DNA of 64,000 bases from Sinomonas atrocyanea (GTDB lineage Bacteria > Actinomycetota > Actinomycetes > Actinomycetales > Micrococcaceae), in assembly GCF_030811715.1 (NCBI RefSeq), contig NZ_JAUSRH010000003.1:310001-374000 (forward strand), read 5' to 3'. Made by a program: the position numbers and the translations under genes. This document shows positions 1 to 8,189 of the stretch, piece by piece. Position 1 is the stretch's first letter; each line of letters opens with the position of its first letter. Under the pieces are notes generated by a model. The model was not told the origin of the DNA and ran no database searches. It worked only from the letters and a program-made list of their open reading frames with translations.

Positions 1-834
<834 letters not shown>

Positions 835-846
835 GTTGGTTGTGAG

Positions 847-926
847 ATGACACGCTAGTTGGCATAGCTGACGAGTTAGTTGGCACAGGACTGCGGCAGG
901 TGGCAGCAGCGACATGCTAGTTGGCA
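847..926. repeat. Three direct repeats carrying TAGTTGGCA
   Basis: Three imperfect copies of a roughly 19-bp unit share the core TAGTTGGCA at 856-864, 877-885 and 918-926. Each core is preceded by a GAC-like stretch, and the spacings are 21 and 41 bp. Multiple short direct repeats at one end are typical of IS21-type termini, where they bind transposase, but no transposase gene is present. I infer the remnant of an insertion-sequence end. Confidence 0.55.
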
Positions 927-1041
927 CCTGCCGTGTCGGCCTTGTTTGGAAGTAGGGCCCTGAGATCCACGTGCTAATCGTCAGTCTGACCATGAACGTC
1001 CCGACCCATTTCGGAAGTGGCGCTGTGAGATAGAGGTCTAG

Positions 1042-1097
1042 CTGCAAGTCTGGGCATCTATCTGCCGGAAACGACGGCCTATCTGCAAGTTCTGGCA
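1042..1097. repeat. Two direct repeats CTGCAAGT-CTGG-CA, 41 bp apart
   Basis: CTGCAAGTCTGGGCA at 1042-1056 recurs as CTGCAAGTTCTGGCA at 1083-1097. The 41-bp offset equals one of the offsets in the TAGTTGGCA set upstream, although the sequence differs. This may be the end of a second, unrelated insertion element. Confidence 0.45.
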
Positions 1098-1109
1098 GAT
1101 AGGCCGTCG
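1072..1109. repeat. Perfect 15-bp hairpin
   Basis: CGACGGCCTATCTGC (1072-1086) is followed, after the 8-nt loop aagttctg, by its exact reverse complement (1095-1109). No T-run follows on either strand, so it is not a classical terminator. It lies among the insertion-sequence-like repeats and may belong to a mobile-element end. Confidence 0.7.
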
Positions 1110-1370
1110 GGCCGTCGAGCATCGACCTAGCCTGGCGTGTCCTGCTCAGGACCGGCGCACCGGCAACAGCGGGCCTTCACGATCTTCCTCACCGTTTCCG
1201 GAGGCGTCTTCGTCGGCACGTGGCGGCTCTGGACTTTGTCCAGAAGGTCATTGGCTCGCGTGCTCAATCCTGCAGCGAAGCCGGGCGGTGACCTCCGTGG
1301 AGTCGGATCTGAGGACAGGACCTTCCACCCCATTGCACCGTCTTGCTCGCCCTTGCCAGTGTCTGAAGCC

Positions 1371-1802
1371 ATGCTGATCCTGAAGAACCGTTCGACCAAG
1401 GCGGTCCAGTACGGCTGGTCCGTCGTCGTGCTGGAGCACCACATCCTCACCGGCCTCCGCACCCGGGCCGGCGCCGCGCCAAACAACCTCGAGGCATGCC
1501 TTCCGGGCGAGGGGACGGATCTGGCCCGGGAGGTCGCCAAGGACCCGCTGGTGTTGGACTTCCTGGGCATGACCGAGGAGGCGGACGAGCTGGCCATGGA
1601 GGAGGCGATGACGCTGCGGATGTCGCAGACCCTGGCCGAGTTCGGGCCAGGGTTCGCGTTCCTCAGGCGCCAGTACCGGCTGAGCATCGAGGGGGACGAG
1701 GACTACTTCATCGAACTGCTGCTGTTCCTTGTCTACAGCTACGCAATGACGAGGTCCGTAGTTGTCCAGCGAGGCCCAGCCTGTCGTCTGTCTGCCACGT
1801 AA
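1371..1802 (+). pseudogene. Remnant of a YhcG/DUF1016 PDDEXK-type nuclease
   Basis: The translated segment matches, as I recall the family, the C-terminal half of YhcG (DUF1016) proteins: GWSVVVLEHHI, then TRAGAAPNN, LPGEGTDLA, KDPLVLDFLGM, and GFAFLRRQYRLSIEG-DEDYFIELLLF. The family normally continues with an LLFYH...VVVELK-like catalytic stretch and has a conserved N-terminal domain. Here the frame drifts into unrelated sequence right after ELLLF and stops at 1802, and nothing recognisable precedes 1371. It is therefore truncated at both ends and almost certainly inactive. YhcG-like genes are often found in defence or restriction-modification neighbourhoods, which fits the KAP NTPase just downstream. 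Confidence 0.65.
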
Positions 1803-1841
1803 CTGACGTAGGGGCGAGAGTTTGTTGTGCGGGATGCCGCC

Positions 1842-1878
1842 TGCAGCGTTTGTATCGGTCAGTGATACAAACGCTGCA
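1842..1878. repeat. Perfect 15-bp palindrome upstream of the KAP NTPase
   Basis: TGCAGCGTTTGTATC (1842-1856) and its reverse complement (1864-1878) flank the 7-nt spacer ggtcagt. With an AT-rich inner half it looks more like a dimeric-protein binding site or recombination site than a terminator. It lies about 170 bp before the NTPase start. Confidence 0.6.
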
Positions 1879-2046
1879 CTCATTTGGCTCGTCCGAAGCC
1901 GCGAAACGCAAAGCGCCGGAGCGGCCTGATCGATGAGTCTCTGCGGTCCGGGGTCGTAGACTCGGGCAGGCGTGCGACAACGGCCCAAGGGACTACCTCC
2001 CCTGGGCTGCAAGCGACGGTGAACCAGACGTGGACTAGGGGGCGTT

Positions 2047-4116
2047 ATGGCAGAGGATCTCGACGAACTGCGACCGCCGGTCGACTACCCGATCACCACG
2101 TCCGAAGAGGACTCACTCCAGCGCGCTCCGTTGGCACATGATTTCGCCAAGAGCCTGCGATCACTCAGCACTGATCAGGGCGTCGTAGTCGGCGTCCTCG
2201 GGCCTTGGGGCTTCGGCAAGAGTTCCTTTGTCAACCTGATGAGGGAAGAGTTTGCGGCGGATCCCGCCCTTACTGTCGTCGACTTCAACCCTTGGCTCTT
2301 TTCTGGAACACAACAGCTCACGGACTTCTTCTTCGCTGAGTTGTCGTCCCAGCTTCGACTCAAAGACGGCGGCCGTTTCGGCGCGATCGCAGATCGCATC
2401 GACGAGTACAGCACGGTCCTGAGCCCGTTGGCCCTCATCCCGGGCTTCGGCTCCTGGTGGGATCGTTCGGTCAAGGCGTTTCAATCGGCCAACAGCATCC
2501 GCAAGAAGCGCGCCAGCGCAACGTCCAAGCGAACCAAGGTGGCAGACGCACTCGAACAAGTTGACCATCCAATCGTGGTCGTAGTCGATGACATCGACCG
2601 ACTTACAACCCCTGAGATCCGCGACATCTTCAAGCTCGTGCGCCTCACGGCCAGCTTTCCCAACCTGATCTATGTGCTCGCGTTCGATCGCCATCGCGTC
2701 GAAGCAGCCCTCGACGAAGACGGTGTGCCTGGGCGGGCATACCTGGAGAAGATCATCCAATTGGCCTTCGATCTTCCTGCTGTCCCCGATACCCTGCTAC
2801 GTTCGAAAGTCTTCGCGGAGCTCGACAGAATTCTCGAAGGCCTCGAAGGCTCTCTCTTCGACTCCACGCGATGGGCCGACATCTACTTCGAGCTCGTGGA
2901 ACCACTGATGTCCAACATGCGGGACGTGTCCAGGCTCGCCCTCTCTGCCAAGCCGACGATCAATGCGCTGCACCAGGACGTCGAGCTCGTTGACGTCATC
3001 GCGCTGGAAGCCATACGAATCTTCCGGCCCGAGATCTTTGCGGACTTCCAGTCAGTACGAGCGTTGCTCACCAACATTGGATCATTCACGGACCTGCTGC
3101 TCAGGCAGCACAAGGCCAGGATGGAGGAGGTACTTGAGAAGTCCGGGGACGCTGAGTTCGTCAAGAACGTCATCAGACGACTGTTCCCGGCCGCCCAGCG
3201 CCTCTTTGAGAACTACTCGTATGGCCCGGGTTCATTGAGCCAGTGGCGCCGCCAGCATAGGGTCGCACATGCCGACTTTTTCTCGCTCTACTTGGATCGC
3301 GTCGCTCCAGCAGAATTGGCCTCGTTCCGTTCGGCGGAGCACGCCTTCACTTTGATGACCGAGGCTTCGGAACTCGACGAATTCCTTGATTCAATCCCCG
3401 ATGAAAATGTCGAGGATACAATTGGTGCGCTCGAGGCGTACGAAGGGGAGTTCCCTCTGGAAGCCATCGTGCCATCCGCTGTCGTCCTCCTTAATCGAAT
3501 ACCGAAGCTACCCCATCGGCCGAATCAAGGGGTCTTCGGGATCAGTCGGCCTGACCTCACCGTCGTGCGGGTCGTGGTGAGAATGCTGCGGCGCATTGAG
3601 GACGAGAGCGAACGCGAGACTATTGTGCGCCGCATTCTCGCCAATGTGCACAGCTATTCGTCTCGGTTTCTCCTTATCCGCTCGATCGGCCACATCGAAG
3701 GCAGCGGATCACGGCTCATCAGTGAGCCCGTCGCGGCGGAACTGGAGGGCCAACTTGTCGATGAAGCCCGATCAGTCCTGCCCACTGACTCCGGCCAGGA
3801 ATGGGACCTGCTTCGTGTGTATCTTTTTGCCACGTCCAGGGACGGAGAAGCCAGTCCCGTCAATGTCTCAGGCAATCCAGAGTTCGTACGGGATCTTCTG
3901 GTTTCAGCTAAGTCCTACCGTCGAACGCAGGCAATGGGTTCGCGGCACGCGGACATCGAGCCGGAACTTGCGTGGGATGCGCTCGTGAGAGTAATCGGGG
4001 AGGACCAACTTAGGGAAAGCGTCGCTTCGTTCCGCCAGGCCGACGCCGAAACCGAGCTCTTCGCACTTGCAGAGAAGTATCTGTCTGGATGGCACCCGCC
4101 GGAGTGGCCGGAATAG
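2047..4116 (+). CDS. KAP-family P-loop NTPase
   Basis: A 689-aa P-loop NTPase of the KAP family, to which the phage-exclusion protein PifA also belongs. The Walker A motif GPWGFGKSS spans residues 52-60, the family signature DFNPWLF follows at 79-85, and a Walker B-like VVVVDDIDR contains Asp181-Asp182, followed by a sensor-like stretch ending YVLAFDRHRVE. Many KAP proteins carry transmembrane segments between Walker A and B; here that region (about 110-165) is only mildly hydrophobic, so the protein may be soluble. The start follows AGGGGG at 2037-2042. Base composition is clearly more AT-rich than the flanking genes, which with the adjacent repeats and nuclease remnant suggests horizontal acquisition. 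A defence role is inference; the molecular target is unknown. Confidence 0.85.
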   Translation: MAEDLDELRPPVDYPITTSEEDSLQRAPLAHDFAKSLRSLSTDQGVVVGVLGPWGFGKSSFVNLMREEFAADPALTVVDFNPWLFSGTQQLTDFFFAELSSQLRLKDGGRFGAIADRIDEYSTVLSPLALIPGFGSWWDRSVKAFQSANSIRKKRASATSKRTKVADALEQVDHPIVVVVDDIDRLTTPEIRDIFKLVRLTASFPNLIYVLAFDRHRVEAALDEDGVPGRAYLEKIIQLAFDLPAVPDTLLRSKVFAELDRILEGLEGSLFDSTRWADIYFELVEPLMSNMRDVSRLALSAKPTINALHQDVELVDVIALEAIRIFRPEIFADFQSVRALLTNIGSFTDLLLRQHKARMEEVLEKSGDAEFVKNVIRRLFPAAQRLFENYSYGPGSLSQWRRQHRVAHADFFSLYLDRVAPAELASFRSAEHAFTLMTEASELDEFLDSIPDENVEDTIGALEAYEGEFPLEAIVPSAVVLLNRIPKLPHRPNQGVFGISRPDLTVVRVVVRMLRRIEDESERETIVRRILANVHSYSSRFLLIRSIGHIEGSGSRLISEPVAAELEGQLVDEARSVLPTDSGQEWDLLRVYLFATSRDGEASPVNVSGNPEFVRDLLVSAKSYRRTQAMGSRHADIEPELAWDALVRVIGEDQLRESVASFRQADAETELFALAEKYLSGWHPPEWPE

Positions 4117-4194
4117 GCGCACGACGCGGAGAACCTTGTGCTCTCATGTGCCCGTCGGACCGACTCCGGCGGTCGAGGAGGCAAAGAGTTTGGG

Positions 4195-4401
4195 CTATTT
4201 CTCGAGGGCGGCCATTCCGAGCCGGGCGCAGGTCTCCGGTCCTCCCGGGATGACGGCGACGGTGTTGTCAACGACGCATTCGGCCAGATGCGCGATGTAG
4301 TGGCCGAAGCGGCCCAACAGGTCTGGGTCCGACGCGAGCGGGTGCCCGTTCTGGTCCTTGTAGTTATGGTGGGGACGACGCTCCCGGGTACGGGGGGACA
4401 C
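4195..4401 (-). pseudogene. Possible C-terminal gene fragment, unknown family
   Basis: A leftward frame, open from about 4520 and with a GTG at 4401, encodes a protein-like segment (GHPLASDPDLLGRFGHYIAHLAE, then VAVIPGGPETC, ending GMAALEK) before TAG at 4195. Residue composition resembles a real globular protein rather than antisense noise, and the frame is blocked upstream by a stop. I do not recognise the family. The whole 4117-4633 stretch otherwise shows no supportable gene, so it may be more debris of the island. Confidence 0.25.
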
Positions 4402-4633
4402 GAAGCCCGTGGGGATGAGGTCGTCGGTGAACCCGGCGGGGTTCCTGCAGATGGCGAAGCGGTGGGATTGAAGGCAGAGAGAGACCTGCCCTGCTGAACG
4501 TCTCGGAAACCTCTACAATTCTGAGACTCTTCAGGCGCGGGGGGCTGCCGCCGAAGGTCGCGCGGTTTCGGAAGGAGTTGCGGTGCGCGTGCAAGCATTC
4601 GCCGACCGAAAAGAGAAGTAGGGACTGGCAAGA

Positions 4634-5533
4634 TCACCTCGCCGGGGGCCTTCCGCGGGAGATGGAGGCGCCAAGCTCCGTTGCCCGGGAAACGGCTGCC
4701 TGCATTGCCTGCTCCGTGTGCTCCGCGATGGTGCTCTGGGCCAAGGTGGCAATGGCGCGTTCGGTGGCGCTGCCCTCGCTGGCGATCTCCGAGAGCAGTG
4801 AAGACGCTGTGCGCCCTGGTGCGTCGAGCAGGGCCATGGTGCCGTGGAATGTCTCGTCGACGAGTGTGCGGGCTGTCTCGTCCTCGAAGCCGAGGCAGCG
4901 CGCCGCGGCCGTGAACTCCTCGATGAGGAAGCAGACGTAGGCCGGGCCGGCGCCGGAGACCATGCTGAGCACGTCCAGGCGCTCGTCGGGAACCTCGACG
5001 ACGGCGCCGAGGAGACCGAACAGTTCCCGGACGCGCCGGATGCCTTCTTCGCGTGCCCCTGGGCCGGGGGACAGGCCCGTCACCGCGCGTCGCATTTCGA
5101 CGGCGAGGTTGGGCATGGCACGGACGGCGTCGACGTCCGGCGGGAGGGCGGATTGGATGGCAGACGCTGTGACGCCGATGGCCAGGGTCACGACTGCGCT
5201 GCCGGGCCTGACATCGTCTGCGATGTCCTCGACGAGCGGCATCGTCTGGGTCGGCTTGACGGCGAGCACGACGATGTCCGCCCACGAGGCGAGGTGGTTG
5301 TTGGCGCGGGGATCCTCTTCGAGGCTGATCCCACGGACGCCGGGACCCTGGTCGCAGGGCTGGCGGGTGGACGCCGCCAACTCGATCCTGGGTCCGCCGT
5401 TCGAACCGGTGAGCCCGGTCAGAAGCGCGCGCCCCAGCTGGCCCGCTCCGAGGACGGCCACGCGCAGCGGCCCGCCGTCTACGGGGTCTTCGCGCCCCTC
5501 AGCGCCGGGCCGCTTCACCTGCGACTCACCCAT
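4634..5533 (-). CDS. proC: Pyrroline-5-carboxylate reductase-family imine reductase
   Basis: A 299-aa ProC-family NAD(P)H-dependent reductase. The N-terminal Rossmann loop reads VAVLGAGQLGRALL, the central part has VRAMPNLA, and the C-terminal dimerisation/active-site helix carries SGAGPAYVCFLIEEF. The classic reaction is reduction of pyrroline-5-carboxylate to proline. The ATG at 5533 overlaps the stop of the preceding 88-aa gene by 8 nt (ATGGGTGA), so translation is probably coupled. It is the last gene of a catabolic operon with an amine oxidase and a DapA-like lyase, so a related cyclic imine (for example a pyrroline made by amine oxidation) may be the true substrate. Whether this is the cell's only ProC cannot be judged here. 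Confidence 0.88.
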   Translation of the reverse strand: MGESQVKRPGAEGREDPVDGGPLRVAVLGAGQLGRALLTGLTGSNGGPRIELAASTRQPCDQGPGVRGISLEEDPRANNHLASWADIVVLAVKPTQTMPLVEDIADDVRPGSAVVTLAIGVTASAIQSALPPDVDAVRAMPNLAVEMRRAVTGLSPGPGAREEGIRRVRELFGLLGAVVEVPDERLDVLSMVSGAGPAYVCFLIEEFTAAARCLGFEDETARTLVDETFHGTMALLDAPGRTASSLLSEIASEGSATERAIATLAQSTIAEHTEQAMQAAVSRATELGASISRGRPPAR

Positions 5534-5792
5534 GGGCCGCGAGGAAAAGCCTGTCCGCGGTGTAGCGGTACCGGTCAGGGCCTTCGGATTCGTTGGGTTC
5601 GGTCCATGCCTCATAGCCTTCGGCTGCTTCATACAGTGCTCTGGGCTGGTTGCCCTCGGCGGCGAGCCAGAGAACCGACGAGTCCGGCATAGCGTCCTCC
5701 ACGGTGCCGGCCCGCACGGTGCGGCTTCCGTTGCGGATCTCAACTCTGGCTCCGACGAGCGCGAACCAGCCGGTGCATGGGTGCAGGGCCAT
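5526..5792 (-). CDS. Small conserved-looking protein, unknown function (88 aa)
   Basis: I do not recognise this family. The 88 residues are rich in aromatic and acidic residues (ALVGARVEIRNG, ALYEAAEGYEAW, DRYRYTADRLF), with no membrane segment or signal peptide, suggesting a small soluble domain. A good ribosome site (GAAGGA) precedes the ATG at 5792, it sits 55 bp after the DapA-like gene, and its stop overlaps the ProC start. This tight placement argues that it is a genuine operon member, perhaps an accessory or binding subunit for one of the enzymes; that role is a guess. Confidence 0.65.
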   Translation of the reverse strand: MALHPCTGWFALVGARVEIRNGSRTVRAGTVEDAMPDSSVLWLAAEGNQPRALYEAAEGYEAWTEPNESEGPDRYRYTADRLFLAAHG

Positions 5793-5847
5793 CGGGTCTG
5801 TCCTTCGTTCTTTGCAGCGCGATCGTGATCCGGTCCCTCGCGGGCTG

Positions 5848-6741
5848 TCAGCCGACGGGCTGCTTGAGGGAGTTCAGGGCGCCTTCGAGCCGGGCGAGGT
5901 CCGCCTCGCCGAGGCCGGCGGTGGGGCGGCGGGGGACGCCGGCGGGGAGGCCCTGTAGGGCCAGGCCTGCCTTGACGGCGGGGATGAAGGAGACGGAGAG
6001 CAGGGCGTCGATGACCGGGTAGAGCTTCTTCCACAGGCTCAGCGCGCCCGTGAGGTCGCCGTCGGCGATGCGCCGGGCGACGGTGACGATCTCGTCGGGG
6101 ACGACGTTGGCGGTGCCGGCCATGACGCCGGCGGCCCCCTCGACCAGGGCGCTGTAGAGGTAGGCGTCCCAGCCGATGAAGGTGCCGATGACGTCACTGT
6201 GGTGGTGGATCAGTTGGAGGGCCTGTTCCCAGTTGGCGCTGGAGTCCTTGATGTAGCGGATGTTCTCGACTTCTTCGGCAAGGGCGCGGACCGTGGCCGG
6301 GTCGAGGTTGACGCCAGTGACGGCGGGGATGTTGTAGAGCATCACGGGGATGCTCACGGAGCGTGCCACGTCCTTGATGTAGGCGACGGTCTCCTCGAGG
6401 GAGAGCGGCTCGTAGTACGGGGTGATGAGCATGAGAACGTCCGCGCCGAGCTTCTCGGCCGCCTGGGAGAGGCGGATGGCCTCACCAGTGGAGGTGGCGC
6501 CGGTCTGGGCGATGACCGGGACCCGGCCGCGGGCCTGGTCGATGACGGTCTCGATGAGCAGCAGGCGTTCCTCGGAGGAGAGGGCGCCGACCTCGCCGGT
6601 GGAGCCGGCGGCGACGACGCCGTCGACGCCGGCGTCGATGGAGCGGTCGACGACGCGGCGGAGGGCGGCGACGTCGATCGCCTCGGTGTCGTCGAAGGGG
6701 GTGGCGAGGGCGGTCAGGACGCCGCGGAGTTCGGTGGTCAT
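5848..6741 (-). CDS. DapA-family Schiff-base lyase/synthase
   Basis: A 297-aa TIM-barrel enzyme of the dihydrodipicolinate synthase/N-acetylneuraminate lyase superfamily. The Schiff-base lysine is visible at Lys165 (YIKDSS) and the catalytic tyrosine at Tyr136 (YNIPAVTG). The substrate loop reads GSTGE at 46-50 rather than the common GTTGE. True DapA is usually encoded with lysine-biosynthesis genes. Here it sits in an amine-oxidase operon, so a catabolic aldolase or deaminase is more likely, comparable to the DapA-like pyrroline-4-hydroxy-2-carboxylate deaminase of hydroxyproline degradation. That substrate assignment is inference. Confidence 0.85.
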   Translation of the reverse strand: MTTELRGVLTALATPFDDTEAIDVAALRRVVDRSIDAGVDGVVAAGSTGEVGALSSEERLLLIETVIDQARGRVPVIAQTGATSTGEAIRLSQAAEKLGADVLMLITPYYEPLSLEETVAYIKDVARSVSIPVMLYNIPAVTGVNLDPATVRALAEEVENIRYIKDSSANWEQALQLIHHHSDVIGTFIGWDAYLYSALVEGAAGVMAGTANVVPDEIVTVARRIADGDLTGALSLWKKLYPVIDALLSVSFIPAVKAGLALQGLPAGVPRRPTAGLGEADLARLEGALNSLKQPVG

Positions 6742-6787
6742 GAGGAGGTCCTTGGGTTCGTAGCGGTTCAGGCTGGGGCGGGCGGGG

Positions 6788-8170
6788 TCAGGCGACGGAC
6801 TTCACGGCGGCGGGGCGGCCCTGGCGCCCGGTGGCCAGCAGGCTTGCGGCCTCCTGGGCTGCGGAGAAGCCGGAGGTGATGGAGCTCTCGGTGTAGAGGG
6901 TGCCGAGGAAGTCGCCGGCGAGGAAGACGCGGTCGGCGCCGCGCATGAGGGTGGTCTGGATCTTGGCCCGGCCGGGGAAGCAGTACGGGGAGGCGACCTT
7001 CCACCGCTCAGTGCGTGCCTCGACCACGCTGTCGGCGAAGCCGTGGCCGAGGATCTGGTCGAGGTCGGCGAGGTGGGTCGCGATGACCTCATCCTCGCTC
7101 TTCTCGAGCAGGGCCCGGCCCAGGCTGGCGGGGGAGAAGGTCATGAAGCTGCCGCCGGGCTGGCGCGCGGACTCGGTGCCGCGGACGATGCTGGCCTGGT
7201 TCAGGGCGATCGCGAAGGAGCGCTTGGGGGCGGCGATGGCGTAGATGTCGTCCCAGGGGCGGCCCGAGGTCTCGTTGGTGAGGAAGGCGGTGCTGACGTG
7301 CGGGCCGTACTTGACCTGGCCGAGGGCGTCGCGGAGGTCCTCGGGGAGGTCGACCCCGACCCGGTGGGAGACGTCGGCGGTGGTGGCGAGGATGACGGTG
7401 CGGGCCTCGACCTCGCGGTCGACGCCGTCCTGGGTGTAGCGGACGAGGACGGAGTTCTTCCGGTGGACGACCTCGTTCACGGCCGCGCCGAGCTGGATGC
7501 GGTCTCCGAGGGCCACGGCGATGGACTCGGTCAGGGTTGAGGGGCCGCCGACGATGCCGCGGTTGAGGCCCTGGCCGAAGCCGAGGACGAGGCTGAAGTA
7601 GCCGATGCCAGCGCCGGCGGAGATCTGGTCCATGTCCCCGGCGGATCGGGTGACGGTGGTCTTGAACAGGGCCGCGGCGTCCTCGTCGATGCTGCCGATG
7701 AAGTCCTGGAAGGAGGTGGTGTTCTCGAAGTCGTAGATTCGCTGCTGGCGCTGCGCACCGGACTCCCCGGGCCGCTTGCGGACGACGCCGGTGTACTTGG
7801 CGACACCGCTGACCACCTTCAGGCCTGCCCGCAGGGTGTCGAAGCGGGCCTGGAGGGACATCGGGATGCGGAACGGGTAGGTGGCGATGTGCCCCTTGCG
7901 GATGAACTTCCCGTTCATGGAGAGGGCCTGGAGGGACCCGGGGATCTCGACGGCGGAGACGCCGACCTCGTTCAGCAGCGAGTCGGTGGAGGAGCCGGGG
8001 CCGGCGAAGACGTGGCCTCCCCAGTTCAGCCAGTACGATCCGCGCCGCTCGGAGCGGATGCGGCCGCCTACCCGCGTGTCGGCCTCGAGCAGGAGGGTGT
8101 CCCAGTGGCGCAGGCGCCACCCGGCCGAGAGGCCTGCGAGTCCGGCACCGACGATGACTGCGTCTTTCAT
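6788..8170 (-). CDS. FAD-dependent amine oxidase-family oxidoreductase
   Basis: A 460-aa flavoprotein of the monoamine oxidase/protoporphyrinogen oxidase superfamily. The N-terminal dinucleotide-binding loop GAGLAG is at residues 8-13, followed by the adenine-ribose Glu (LLLEADTRVGGR), and a C-terminal FAD-contacting stretch reads RVFLAGDFLGTLYTES. No export signal is present, so it acts in the cytoplasm. It probably oxidises an imported amine to an imine or aldehyde, passing product to the aldehyde dehydrogenase and imine-active enzymes encoded nearby. It lies 19 bp after the transporter gene in the same operon. The exact amine cannot be read from sequence. Confidence 0.88.
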   Translation of the reverse strand: MKDAVIVGAGLAGLSAGWRLRHWDTLLLEADTRVGGRIRSERRGSYWLNWGGHVFAGPGSSTDSLLNEVGVSAVEIPGSLQALSMNGKFIRKGHIATYPFRIPMSLQARFDTLRAGLKVVSGVAKYTGVVRKRPGESGAQRQQRIYDFENTTSFQDFIGSIDEDAAALFKTTVTRSAGDMDQISAGAGIGYFSLVLGFGQGLNRGIVGGPSTLTESIAVALGDRIQLGAAVNEVVHRKNSVLVRYTQDGVDREVEARTVILATTADVSHRVGVDLPEDLRDALGQVKYGPHVSTAFLTNETSGRPWDDIYAIAAPKRSFAIALNQASIVRGTESARQPGGSFMTFSPASLGRALLEKSEDEVIATHLADLDQILGHGFADSVVEARTERWKVASPYCFPGRAKIQTTLMRGADRVFLAGDFLGTLYTESSITSGFSAAQEAASLLATGRQGRPAAVKSVA

Positions 8171-8189
8171 GTCCTTGGCTTTCTTTCTT

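Noticed and set aside
1072-1109. Terminator of nrdF
   Set aside because: It lies 240 bp past the stop, has no T-run and is embedded in insertion-sequence-like repeats.
1137-1802. Taking the whole 221-aa frame as an intact gene
   Set aside because: Only residues from about 79 onward resemble YhcG; both the N-terminal domain and the catalytic end are missing.
5848-6741. Calling this gene dapA of lysine biosynthesis
   Set aside because: Operon partners are catabolic and the substrate loop is altered; no dapB or other lysine genes are nearby.
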